From assembly GCA_035772405.1 (NCBI GenBank), contig JAYKKM010000047.1, positions 2,448,001-2,512,000 of the forward strand: 64,000 bases of DNA, in the 5' to 3' direction. This stretch comes from Chrysogorgia sp. JL179-B06. Taxonomy: Eukaryota > Cnidaria > Anthozoa > Scleralcyonacea > Chrysogorgiidae. Made by a program: the position numbers and the translations under genes. This document shows, in pieces, positions 34,260 through 46,499 of this stretch. The notes below the pieces were generated by a model. That model had not been told where the DNA came from. It ran no database searches and worked only from the letters and a program-made list of their open reading frames with translations. How positions within the stretch are numbered: the stretch's first letter is position 1; each line of letters starts with the position of its first letter.

Positions 34260-37200
34260 ATGTCGAATTTGGTGAAGCTGTTCCTAGCCATTCAATTGTA
34301 TTTGATTATCAATGTGGCAAGTGTGAAATGTGTTTGTCCAGGTAAGGGGTTTATAGCGTGGGCAAAGTAACCTTGTTGAAAATTCTCTAGTTGCGATTTC
34401 TTATAACCTCCCTATTTTGTGTATTGATTAACGAAGAGAAATTAGAAGCGTATATATAACATTTTTGCATTGCTAATTCTGTAGCCACATATTGGACAGA
34501 TTGGCTTGACCGAGACGACCCATCGGGAACACAAGATTCTGAGAGATACGATGCTTTCACAACTGTGAGTTGCTGATAGAATATGTTTGAATTAAATCTG
34601 TATAGAATATATCGTATGTATATATGTTATAGACTTGGTACGTTATTTTAGCTACAAAACTATCACTGGTTGACTAAAAGATTATGCGTTTAATTCCTCC
34701 TTCCCCTATACTCTCAAATACCTTTGGCGTATATTTTTAGTAAGAATAAATGATAAATCGTTGAATTATTAATTTTATCGTAAATGTTAGTGTGGATTGG
34801 AAAACTTTAACATAATTTTCCCTCAAATATCAAGACAATATATGGATGCGCTCCCCCCAACCCCCTCCCCCCCCGCTCCCAAACGACTTCGCAAGGACGT
34901 TTGTCTGAAAATCTTTGTCGTCTGTTGGAAAATTTGAGTGGTTGGGACTTGGGAAAGTTGTTGATTGTAACAGGATTAACGTTAACCTGTTATAAATTGA
35001 ACTTAATAGTTTTGCAGTGTTGATATATAGAGCATGTGATACATCAAGATAGAATTAAAAATGTCGGATCTTGTGAATTGAATCTTGTGAATCAAGTATA
35101 GAGCAACAGAACATTTTACACCAATTTTACTCTGACGACATTTCTTCGTGAAATGGTGGTGCTTGAGTACAAGAACGTGCATGCTCTTCTCAATGCGTGG
35201 GAGTTTGGAGAAGGCGAATCTGAAGATCGTTTTATTATTTTTAATGAAGTACTTGACGGCTCAATTTCAAAACCTTGTAACGCTTTTGAAACTCTGCCTC
35301 TCCTTACTCGTTTCATCAGCACGCGATGAGCTTAAAGCGTTTAAGACGTACTTGAGAAGAACGATGTCCGAAAAGCGACTCTCAAACCTCGGCATGCATC
35401 TCAATAAATCGAGAACTTAATCGCAGATTAAAATAACGTTTCATATGTTCTAAAACTTGACTTGTTTCCATGTTATTATGGCAATACATTTACGCCCAGA
35501 AAATCTATAGCTAAAATGGAGAATTTGTTTCATAAGTTTCTATTAGACAACTTCAAAAAACATTTTTTTAATTCGAAAACCAGAAGAATATTTCAATGAC
35601 TTACGTAGACAAATTGTATCTAGGTATATTATAGGTACTGTACTACAAATAGGCAGAAAAGTACGACTAATTTCTTAATGAATGTATGAATGAAACATGT
35701 TTATGGCAACGCCTCTATTTGACAACTGTGATATGACAACATACATATGACCACGCGTATTTTTTACCACATCCATTTTCACCACGCCGCTTTCCCGGGA
35801 AAATTTGGATGCCTAGGAACGCCACTGACAGGCTTGTATTTGCGTTCGACGGAAGGAGAACGCATTATAGCCTTGCATGTCATTGGCGACTGTGCTTTAC
35901 AGGCAAAAGGAAATTGGGAAATTTACCCTTTTTGAATAAATTATACCCTTTTTGAAAAAATGATGGCATTAGTATTAAAGCGTATCCCGTATCTTCACCT
36001 GAAATCCTCCTTTCCTCGTACGCATTCTTAATAGCGTATTAGGTCAGTTATTCAACAATGTTCTGAAGAAAGTTCGTTCAATAATAACAATGAGTAATCA
36101 CTACAATGTTGTTGAGAACATAGAGATCATAAATAAAATATTTGGACCTGATTTCAGTCATCTGTGGGGAACCAATTGAAGGATGCCATCTTGGATAAAT
36201 TGGGAGGAAATTTTATATTTAAATTTCATATTGAAGCAATCACTTTGATCTTTTACTCATCAGAAAGTGGTCCAAGTTAGCTTTATCGCCAAATAGTGAA
36301 AAAGAAACGTTAAAATAGTAGAATTTACGATTCCTTGTTTTGGACCTCGAGGTTATGGCGGCTGGAACCAAGAATGTTTTGCCCTCCAATTTGCTTCAGT
36401 TGCCACCAATTCGCCCAGTTGCCGCTATCGATATTTAGCATTTCTGATTTGGTTCTCATTTTGCAACTTTGGTTTTTGTTGCTCATACACTTATAGCATA
36501 ATATATGAATAGATTTATTAGCTTTATTATATTCATAATTCGTTATAACATAATTTTATGTTTATTAACCAATCTTCATTTGCTGGCCCACATGTGTCGA
36601 ACGCACTTACATAATATTTGATTGCTCCTGGTAATATTGTAGTAGATTGTCTTATTTAGTGAGCTTATTAAAACAATCTAAAAATGCACCGTCTTTATTA
36701 AGGAGTTATTGGAGTGAATTCTTGTCTATACAATACGAGTTATATTAGAAGATGGTGCAACAGCTAGTTATATTGCAACACCAGGTGATAAATCGTTATT
36801 AAAAGTTTGATAAGCACCGAATTAAAATTGATGAAATTAAACAATTGATACAAACAGCATTCATTTGTATCGGAAAAAATTAACGAGTTATTAAGAGGCA
36901 GGTGTCCAAAATGGAAATAACTATCACTCAAATAATACAAATACCACATGTGAATAAAGTAATGAGGGAGATGATCTTCGAGTTATAGCCTTATAGCTGT
37001 TCTAAATTTGTGTATCTAGCAGCGGTTAATAACTTCTTCAATTGAAATTTTCAAACTGCGATAAAAACATTTATTGTTTTCAAAGAATTCGTATAGAATA
37101 CGAATGGGCCAATAAAATGCAAGAATGGCCCATTCGATAGCCTTATTTGCAAGACAAACCACTGCGAATCATAATTAAAGTTGGGGAAATTCGGCTATCA

Positions 37201-37550
37201 TCTTCCTCTTCTAAATACTGATTAAATATTAATTATTTTGAATTTTCTTCATGAATTATTATTAATGTTGTGAGAATAATATTTAAAGTCCATCCACCGA
37301 ATAGGGACATAATTATCATAATTATAATAAATATAAATATAATATAAATAATAATATAATAATATAATAATAATAATAATAATAATAATATAATATAATA
37401 TAAATATAAAAATAATAATATTCATAATTATCCTCTTAATTACTAATATGTAATCATATCTATATCTTATTATCTTTTATTCACTTATTTCATTTATATC
37501 ACACAGGGCCCATTGAAAAACACTTCGGTGACATGGGCTCCCTGTTTAAA

Positions 37551-37589
<39 letters not shown>

Positions 37590-38700
37590 TATTATAGTTA
37601 TCACCGGTAACAAATTATTCAGATTTTCAACAATTTACTGGTCATGATTTTTGTTTGTTTTTTAGCCACCTTGTGATTCTGGATACAATCCAGTCGGTGC
37701 AGATTGCAGAGTTAGAGGAAGTAAAATAGCTTGGTACTTAGCCAACAAAGTGATCTCCCCTAACTACGACTGTAATTCAAATGGAATTGTATGTGTAAAC
37801 AGTGATCAGCCGGAATGCCACAACAACAACGTATGTTGTCCAGATTACGAAATCAGGTTCTTATGTTATCAACGTAAGTATATATTGGAGATATTAATTC
37901 ATGTAATTTTAATATTAGTTGTGTGAATGTGTGCAGTTGGTGTGAGAAATGATATAATGGATATGTGATTGATATTTACTAATACTAAAAAGTAAATACT
38001 CAATAATATACACAATATTTGTTTTTCAAAAACAAATGATTCGGTGTATAATAAATTGGACAATGTAATGTGTAGTGCTAACTGGTACATTTACCCACGA
38101 TTCTTTCGAATATCGATCTCAAAATATGTCGAAACAAGATCTCCCTGGAACGCAGCGATTTATATATATTACAAGTAATATCACTCGATTAATTAAACTG
38201 CATCAGGATTTATCGTGACCAACCCGGGACTGTAATAGTTGCGAAAAAACAACATCAAGCCCTATATGCTAGTGCATTGCTCTGACCAGTGAGTTACGGA
38301 GGCCGTTGCCGAGAGCCTATAATTGTCACGAGATATAATGGTGGTAATGCCAATATATAGAATTGGGTATATTACCAGTAACATTTAGCATTTCACTCGA
38401 TTAAACTGTATGTTCTAAAGATATGTTGTTTGAAGCTTAGCATGGAGTCGCTATATCTAATTGATAATAATTTGTGAAAACATCAATGTTTTTATTTTTT
38501 ATTTACTGAACTTTTGTCCCATGCGCCTGGGACATTATCCGAGCTTTACTGAACGGACGTTGCATACATGCATGATAAAAGCTCAGACGCAATAAAATCT
38601 TAGAAACATTGATGTTTATTAAGATACAGCTATTTATATTAATGAATCCGTCATATATTTTTAAACTGTTTTTATATTTTTTTGTTTTAATACAGCCTGA
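34260..38700 (+). CDS. Secreted WxxW/CysD-type protein, copy 4
   Basis: Exons 34260-34341, 34485-34564, 37666-37873 and 38696-38700. The mature protein equals copy 1 (Gln44, Arg48). In the signal peptide Ile3 is Asn, a change outside the hydrophobic core that should be tolerated. All splice sites and the ten cysteines are intact. Intron 2 has its own small deletions: three bases in the hAT relic and 23 bases between two CCTA words near 35812. Confidence 0.85.
35148..35420 (+). pseudogene. hAT transposase relic in intron 2, unit 4
   Basis: As in unit 1 with one codon deleted upstream; ends in TYLRRTMSEKRLSNL. Confidence 0.4.
37503..37595 (+). repeat. Hairpin plus (ATT)n tail in intron 2, unit 4
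   Basis: Same hairpin; among the shorter ATT tracts of the six copies. Confidence 0.5.
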
Positions 38701-38801
38701 AGAGATGCGAAGAACGAATGCCAGACAACACATTTTTAGACGTAAAATTACGATTAGACGTAAATTTTTTTGATAAATATGGCATGTTATTTTGAAAGTT
38801 G

Positions 38802-38807
38802 AATAAA
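38802..38807 (+). terminator. Poly(A) signal of gene copy 4
   Basis: AATAAA 102 bases after the stop, T-rich element downstream. Confidence 0.7.
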
Positions 38808-38888
38808 ACACGTTGTCTTTTCTCTTGTTTCTTTGATATCTCAATTATATAATAAGAAGAACATATAGCTTGAGTCGTAAAATTAAAT

Positions 38889-39317
38889 GCTTGCGCAATC
38901 GACTGCTCCGCACCCAGGCCACCACCAACCTTGAGGTCCTCGAGGCATTCTACCCTAACACTCAGCTCAAATCCTGATAAGTAACCCTTCGAGACTGTGG
39001 CCGGAGTCCGAGTTACCCATGTATTTCTGCCTTTTCATGGATTAGGTTATGAGAGAATTGGAGTGCGCCCGTGCAACCGGCCTATCGGACTTCAAGTTCA
39101 AATATCGTGTTCCGATCCATGCAACCGACCGCAGAGAACGCGCTGAGCACCCCGTTGAAGGCGATCTTGAGCTCCTTGGGTTGCCTTCGCCGACGACGTG
39201 CTACTCTGCTTTGAATCGGCTGATGACCTTCGCCGCGGGCTCCTATTTCTGGTTGAACTCTTGGACGACTTCGATTTACACATTAACCAGTCCTCTGGTT
39301 CCCAGTTCCGTATAATT
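38889..39317. other. GC-rich segment of unknown origin, unit 4
   Basis: Same segment; one codon change in the + frame (GCT for GTT). Confidence 0.4.
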
Positions 39318-39594
39318 ACTCGGACTACCTGTGGTAGCGCGAGTCTAGGTTTCGACTCTGTTTTTTTGGCAATGTCGCGAAATGGCAATTATTGCGTCGT
39401 CCCGTCAGGCTTTGCGAAACTGGGCGAGTCGTTATAGTTAAACGTATTCATAGTATATTATGCTGATCTTCACGTGTGCTTTCTCTCTGCTTCCCTGATC
39501 GTTCGATCAAGTTGTCCACAGTTATTACTCGGGCTACTGTGGTAGCCGAGTCTAGGTTTCGCCTCTATTTATTATTTTTATTATTTTTATTATT
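39318..39594 (+). repeat. ACTCGG hairpin repeats, unit 4
   Basis: Two hairpins arranged as in unit 1. Confidence 0.55.
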
Positions 39595-40251
39595 ACTTGG
39601 GCCACCTGTGGCACAAGTATTAGAATGGCGTTTTTATTTTTTTTTGCGTCGCGAGATTTTTCCGAATCACGAGATTTTCCCGCGAGATTTTTTGAGGCTA
39701 GTATTAAAACATGCAGCTCTGAGTCTGTTTACGGTTTATATTACCTGTATAATATTACCTAAAGGAACGTGTGTTATGTACTTGAACTCCGTAATTCCAA
39801 ATCTGTTTTCAGAATTGAAATCGAGTAAATATTTACCGCGAGATAACGATAAATCAAAAATCTACGACGAAGCGATCGACTTCCGATTGTCGATCATCAA
39901 CAGGTTTTTACGACGGGTATTCACGTTCGTAATATAATAGACAAGTATGTTATGTATTTGGACTCGGTAATTCCAAATCTGTTTCCACAATTGAAATCGG
40001 TTAAATATTGACCGAGATAACGTACAAAATCTACGATGAACATCCTTTTCAGAGTTGTGAACATGGCGTGCGAGGTCTGGGGACCATGTGACAACTGACA
40101 AGTGCGTTGCGTGCTTCTTTCTTTCTTTCGGCGATTCGAAGCGAAGACTGTGTTCTTTCCTCCTTGCTTGGAAGTACTTGAGATCAGTTATTCAGTATAC
40201 CATCTCCACAGGCAATATGCGCGCCATGTCCCAGTAAAAGTAGGCCCAAGT
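39595..40251 (+). mobile_element. ACTTGGGCC-ended element, unit 4
   Basis: Both inverted ends intact; shares the private changes of unit 3. Confidence 0.5.
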
Positions 40252-41077
40252 TAACGCCTTGCGGGCGTCTTGTTACTCGGGCCTCCCCCTGTGGGGGGGA
40301 GCACGAGTCTTAAAATTGGCAATGTCGCGAAATGGCAATTCTTGCATCATCCCACTTGGGACTGGGTACGAGATCGATCTGAACCACTGCATATATTTAT
40401 GCGCCATTGTCATATTTTTAATATTCATCTGGTTACCTTTCCTCGAGTGTTCTTCACTGAAAATATTTGATGTGGCTGGCAGTATCTTGATCTCACGATG
40501 CTTACAATCGCACACGCCGATCGCCGAAGACCTACGGCTACACTAAAAGATAACGAGCGATTTAGACACGGTTAGTGCCCTCGATAACCGTACACTGAAA
40601 ATGCCAGCTGTACGCTGATGTGTACTCGATTAAACCTATGTTTAACAATTTAATATGAAACTCAACGTATGAATGCTTTTTGAAAATATGTTAACTGTTC
40701 TGAGGTAACTGTAATATTTTTATAAACTTTGTTGCCTGTATTGTTTATTGTTATCATGTTATGTTATACAAAATAAGGTCGCGATGCTATAGTTTATTGT
40801 TTCACATATACCAAGTACTATTATTAAAGTATGCAATGTTGCTATCGAATTTTACCCTGTTTCACTTATATTGATATTGATATTTTACCTGTAATTAGCT
40901 TAAATGGGCTCCAAAATGTTCTGGGTTATCAGTAAGTTTGTATCGATTGTTCATATTATTATATGCGAATGCTTACAAATGAACGTACAGACTAGAGTAT
41001 ATAAATCTCTGACAGTCATTGTTGCCATTGAGTAACCCTGTTTCACTCGATATTTTACCTGTAAGATTAAATTCTCA
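40252..41077 (+). repeat. Truncated type-L repeat, unit 4
   Basis: As in unit 3, with a somewhat different short deletion after the C/G-armed hairpin. No gene seen. Confidence 0.55.
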
Positions 41078-41250
41078 ATGCGCCAACTCTTACAATGACA
41101 CAAATTTCCGGATATTGGCTAAGTGTCGCTCGCCTTTCAACTGAAGGTGTTGGAATCTATTTACATCAAGCTTCTGCAGACAAAAGAAATTTATTTTTAA
41201 AACCTCGTTATTTTAGGAACACTGTCATGATGCCTTTGCGTCTGTCGTGA
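41078..41250 (+). pseudogene. PLE C-terminal remnant, unit 4'
   Basis: Same short remnant as in units 2 and 3. Confidence 0.6.
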
Positions 41251-41828
41251 TACAAGCTAACTTATGTTTTTTCTTTAGCAGAAGTAGTCTGTCGAAATGC
41301 ATCGTGCTCTTTATTTTAAAGCCTATTTATTTTCTCTATCTTTAAATAGTTCTTCTAAGAACTCATTTCTCTTTCCCATCTTTTGCTACAACATCACGCC
41401 ATTAATAGATTTTGGTAAATGTGATTACATATTATACATATTGTCGTGTATAATAATTATATTTATTAGTAGTGTTTTCAAACAGTTCTTGTAAGAACTA
41501 TATTTACCATTTCACCATGGTTTCGACGTACTTTAAAGCTTTTAATTTTATGTACGTTTATTCGATTAGACACCATTTGTAATTGCAGCTGATCAAGATT
41601 ATGAACGGAATTTCTTCGAACAAAGTAGATGTGTCTCTTTTGCGCTTTTGATATTCTGTGCCAGAATAATTGTAGGGTTGAGTTAATAAATGGTATTTCT
41701 GATCGCAGCAGCGACTCCGCCTACGACGATGCTATCTTTTATGTTACGTCATTTAAAAATGCAAAGCATGCACTTGGTGAACCAACAACAGATTCATAAA
41801 AAATGATATTTTATGAGTAGGACGTACC

Positions 41829-43183
41829 ATAGTCAATCAGGATATGGTCTGAATACTCGGCAATCTTCGAAGAGGTTAACATTTTTAAACAAATGAGCTG
41901 CGATTTATGTTGGACGGTAACTCACCGTGCACAAAAACACTTTGTTTTAGGTTTATTAATATTCAAACAGCACGGTTGAACGATTGAATCCAAACGTTGC
42001 TATTGGATGATTGCTTCATACCAAAAATACAATGTATTCACTAACCGTCGCCGTGCACAAATTTGCATGTATATCGAGTCGCTTCTATCGTGAGAGGCTT
42101 GCAGGTACTAACTTGTAGCAAACGAAATTGTCTTCTTAATGGTTGAGAATTTTCTCTTATAGCATGACATATCCTGTTTCTCATGAGCGGGTGAAATGGA
42201 ATAAAATATCAATTAAAACAATCAGCATTTTCATTATAGATATGAATAAAAAACTATAAAGTCTTGACGAAGGGCCTTCGCTCCAAACGTTAAATAGACC
42301 TGCCTCCAGGGGCGTAGGAAGCAGGGGGGCCGGGGGGCCCGCGGCCCCCCCAATATTATAAAAGGGGGGGCCGGAATAGCTTTCGGCCCCCCCAAAAATA
42401 ATTGCATTTGAAAGAAAAATTGCAGCAAAAAAATTGAATTCGAAAGTAGAAGTATTTGAAATCGTATATTAATCGAAAAGTATGAATGTATGATGTTTCA
42501 GACAAGTTGGAAAACAACATATTTCTATTAATGTTCTGTTAAACTGTCATATAGAAGTAATTAAAAAAATAATCACAATATCTTTGCATGTTAACCCGAG
42601 TGTTTTACTAAACTAAAGTACTAATATTTCTCTAGTTTACGCAGCCCTACTCTAGTTGGCTTTCTTTTTTAACTAAACAGAAGGGCGGAAATCGCAGAAT
42701 GATTGAGGCCAATCACCGCTCCGAATGCAGGAAATGCCATTTGCGGGAATCTAGATTTCAAAAATTTTCGGGGCGGCATACCCACCCTCCTAGAAATTCG
42801 AGCGCCGTATTAATTTTCATGACCTGCACCCATTTGGGACTCAACGAAAATTTTGCTTTGGCCGGCCCCCCCAAGTTTACAAAGCTTCCTACGCCCCTGC
42901 CTGCCTCCAAACTCAACTGACCATAATGCATATACATATATAAATGCGTTTGACGATAGTCAATGGAGGTATGGTTTGGATCGAAACTCAACAAAAGTCT
43001 TTGTACTATCTTTTTGTTCTCATTAATGCAAATGTGTGCACGTTGACATTTAGTGATGTATTTTTGGAGTAATGAGCAATCATCCAATAGCAGCGTTTGG
43101 GTAAGAAATCGCAGCTTATTTGATTAACAATGTTAACCGCTTTGAAGATTGCCGAGTTTCCAGACTATATCTTGATTGACTAT
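41829..43183. repeat. Inverted repeat enlarged by the hAT-type insertion, unit 4'
   Basis: As in unit 3', but the right arm keeps the full CTTGATTGACTATTAAC end that unit 3' lost, so that deletion occurred after the two copies separated. Confidence 0.5.
42307..42899. mobile_element. Non-autonomous hAT-type element, second copy
   Basis: Same ends (CAGGGGCGTAGG and complement) and the same 8-bp flanks CCTGCCTC at 42299-42306 and 42900-42907. It differs from the first copy by a few bases, mostly in the G/C tracts. The same site means it was duplicated with the unit, not inserted again. Confidence 0.9.
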
Positions 43184-43465
43184 TAACAAAGAAACCATGG
43201 AAGATCAGCAAGATTATCTGACGATAACCAGATTAAAGTGTTCTTTTATTATTTTTCTCTCCTGAATATGATGCTGGTAATGCTTGCTAAAAATGTTACG
43301 CGGGCCGCTTTGTTTTACAATACTGGACATGTATTGTTTAAACAATTCATGTCACCCACTGAGAAACAGGATATTTCATATATAAGATAATAAGACAAAA
43401 TAGTTATCAATCATAACTAAGTAGCCTTCGACTTAAGAAACATTGTACCTTAGGCTTCTCAGAAA

Positions 43466-43547
43466 ATGTCGATTTTGGTGAAGCTGTTCCTAGCCCTTCA
43501 ATTGTATTTGATTATCAATGTGGCCAGTGTGAAATGTGCTTGTCCAG
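43466..43547 (+). pseudogene. Orphan exon 1 of the WxxW gene, unit 4'
   Basis: Identical in structure to the orphan at 31840, with Leu11 and Ala25, an intact donor, and PLE sequence after about 30 bases of intron. Confidence 0.75.
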
Positions 43548-43578
43548 GTAAGGGTCATAGCGTGGGAAAAGTAAGCTT

Positions 43579-44268
43579 GGCAAGTTAAATTCGGATAAGT
43601 TGTTGGAACAAGATCTCAGCGAATTAAAAACCATTTTCTTAGCTAATGGCTATACGCACGTCAATTACTTGATAAAATATTCATGTCTCGTCCTAATCTA
43701 GAACGTTTTTATCGACCTAACAAATGCCCAGTTTACTTAAAATTGCCGTGGATTGGTAAAATTTCCGAACAATTTGAGAAACAACTGAAGGTTACTATAG
43801 AAAATACTTTCTTATGTAGCCAATTAAGATGCATTTTCTCAACTAGGACAATTTTGCCACGTACCCCTAAAGAAGTTTTACTTGCTTTTTCTTCAAGCTG
43901 GTTATCGCTACGTAGGAAGAACATCTCAAAGGTTAGGCGACAGAATGAAACAACATGTTCCTACTAACATACGCTGAAAAATTCTTCCGTACGCCAACAG
44001 CCAAGAAGACAATGCTGTCAAGACACGACCATTTTAACTGTGATTCTGCTATTTCTCGACACCTGTCAAATTCTCAATGCGCCAACTCTTACAATGACAC
44101 AAATTGTCGGATATTGGCTAAGTGTCGCTCGCCTTTCAACTGAAGGTGTTGGAATCTATTTACATCAAGTTGTCAGATCCTGACTTGTGCGGACAAAATA
44201 AATTTATTTTTAAAACCTCGTTATTTTAGGAACACTAGTATCATGACGCCTTTGCATCTGTCGTGATA
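43579..44268 (+). pseudogene. PLE fragment D
   Basis: Copy of PLE fragment C with further damage: two extra bases in GGCTATACGCACG break the thumb frame, and ACGCTGAAAAA introduces a stop in the GIY-YIG frame. It forms the left border of unit 5. Confidence 0.75.
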
Positions 44269-44845
44269 CAAGTTAACTTATGTTTTTTTCTTTAGCAGAA
44301 GTAGTCTGCCGAAATGCATCGTACTCTTTATTTTAAAGCCTATTTATTTTCTCTATCTTTAAATAGTTCTTCTAAGAACTCATTTCTCTTTCCCATCTTT
44401 TGCTACAACATCACGCCATTAATAGATTTTGGTAAATGTGATTACATATTATACATATTGTCGTGTATAATAATTATATTTATTAGTAGTGTTTTCAAAC
44501 AGTTCTTGTAAGAACTATATTTACCATTTCACCATCGTTTCGACGTACTTTAAAGCTTTTAATTTTATGTACGTTTATTCGATTAGACACCATTTGTAAT
44601 TGCAGCTGATCAAGATTATGAACGGAATTTCTTCGAACAAAGTAGATGTGTCTCTTTTGCGCTTTGGATATTCTTTGCCAGAATAATTGTAGGGTTGAGT
44701 TAATAAATGGTATTTCCGATCGCAGCAGCGACTCCGCCTACGACGATGCTATCTTTTATGTTACGTCATTTAAAAATGCAAAGCATGCACTTGGTGAACC
44801 AACAACAGATCCATAAAAAATGATATTTTATGAGTAGGACGTACC

Positions 44846-45602
44846 AAAGTCAATCAAGATATGGTCTGAATACTCGGCAATCTTCGAAGAGGTTACCATT
44901 TTTAAACAAATGAGCTGCGATTTATGTTGGTCGGTACCTCACCGTGCACAAAAACCCTTTGTTTTAGGTTTATTAATATTTAAACAGCGCGGTTGAACGA
45001 TTGAACCCAAACGTTGCTATTGGATGATTGCTTCATTATACCAAAAATACAATGTGCAGTTCACTAACCGTCGCCATGCACAAATTTGCATGTACATCGA
45101 GTCGCTTCTATCGTGAGAGGCTTGCAGGTACTAACTTGTAGCAAACGAAATTGTATACTTAATGGTTGAGAATTTTCTCTTATAGCATGACATATCCTGT
45201 TTCTCATGAGCGGGTGAAATGGAATAAAATATTATTAAAACAATCAGCATTTTCATTATAGATATGAATAAAAAACTATAAAGTCTTCACGAAGGGCCTT
45301 CGCTCCAAACGTTAAATAGACCTGCCTCCAAACTCAAACCATAATGCATATACATATATAAATGCGTTTGACCATTGTCAATGGAGGTATGGTCTGGATC
45401 GAAACTCAACAAAAGTCTTTGTACTATCTTTTTGTTCTCATTAATGCAAATTTGTGCACGTTGACGTTTAGTGATGTATTTTTGGAGTAATGAAGCAATC
45501 ATCCAATAGCAACGTTTGGGTAAGAAATCGCAGCTCATTTGATTAACAATGTTAGCCGCTTTGAAGATTGCCGAGTTTCCAGACTATATCTTGATTGACT
45601 AT
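44846..45602. repeat. Large imperfect inverted repeat, unit 5
   Basis: Same arms as in unit 1 with more point changes than the other units. The empty hAT target site is visible near 45323. Confidence 0.5.
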
Positions 45603-45765
45603 TAACAAAGTAACCATGGAGGATCAGCAAAATTATCTGACGATAACTAGATTAAAGTGTTCTTTTGTTATTTTTCTCTCCTGCATATGATGCTTGTAAT
45701 GTTTGCTAAAAATATTACGCCGCTTTGTTTTAGAATACTACTTGACAAGTATGTTTAAATAATGA

Positions 45766-45772
45766 TATAAGA
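45766..45772 (+). promoter_or_regulatory. TATA-like box of gene 5
   Basis: TATAAGA, 108 bases before the start codon. Upstream of it a stretch found in other units (CATGTCACTCACTGAG) is deleted, yet the box-to-start distance is kept. Confidence 0.35.
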
Positions 45773-45873
45773 TAATTAGTCGAAAATAGTTTATTACCAA
45801 CAAAACCTTTATTATCAATCATAACTAAGTAGCCTTCGACTTAAGAAACATTGTACCTTAGGCTTCTCAGAAA

Positions 45874-46467
45874 ATGTCGATTTTGGTGAAGCTGTTCCTA
45901 GCCCTTCAATTGTATTTGATTATCAATGTGGCTAGTGTGAAATGTGTTTGTCCAGGTAAGGGGTTTCATAGCGTGGGCAAAGTAAGCTTGTTGAAAATTC
46001 TCTAGTTGCGATTTCTTATAACCTCCCTGTTTTGTGTATTGATTTACGAAGAGAAATTAGAAGCGTATATATAACATTTTTGCATTGCTAATTCTGTAGC
46101 CACATATTGGACAGATTGGCTTGACCGAGACGACCCATCGGGAACACAAGATTCTGAGAGATACGATGCTTTCACAACTGTGAGTTGCTGATAGAATATG
46201 TTTGAATTAAATCTGTATAGAATATATCGTATGTATATATGTTATAGACTTGGTACGTTATTTTAGCTACAAAACTATCACTGGTTGACTAAAAGATCAT
46301 GCGTTTAATTCCTCCTTCCCCTATACTCTCAAATACCTTTGGCGTATATTTTTAGTAAGAATAAATGATAAATCGTTGTATTATTAATTTTATCGTAAAT
46401 GTTAGTGTGGATTGGAAAACTTTAACACAATTTTCGCTCAAATATCAAGACAATATATGGATGCGCT

Positions 46468-46499
<32 letters not shown>

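Larger units (their letters stand above)
32450..41077 (+). repeat. Tandem unit 4 (8.6 kb, complete)
   Basis: Complete unit with gene copy 4. It shares several upstream features with units 1 and 5 (CTCAAACCATAATGC instead of CTCAACTGACCATAATGC) but downstream changes with unit 3, so it is mosaic. Confidence 0.9.
41078..44076 (+). repeat. Truncated tandem unit 4' (3.0 kb)
   Basis: Second copy of the truncated unit, with the same hAT-type insertion at the same base and the same exon 1 to PLE junction as unit 3'. Units 3' and 4' are therefore duplicates of one rearranged ancestor. Confidence 0.85.
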
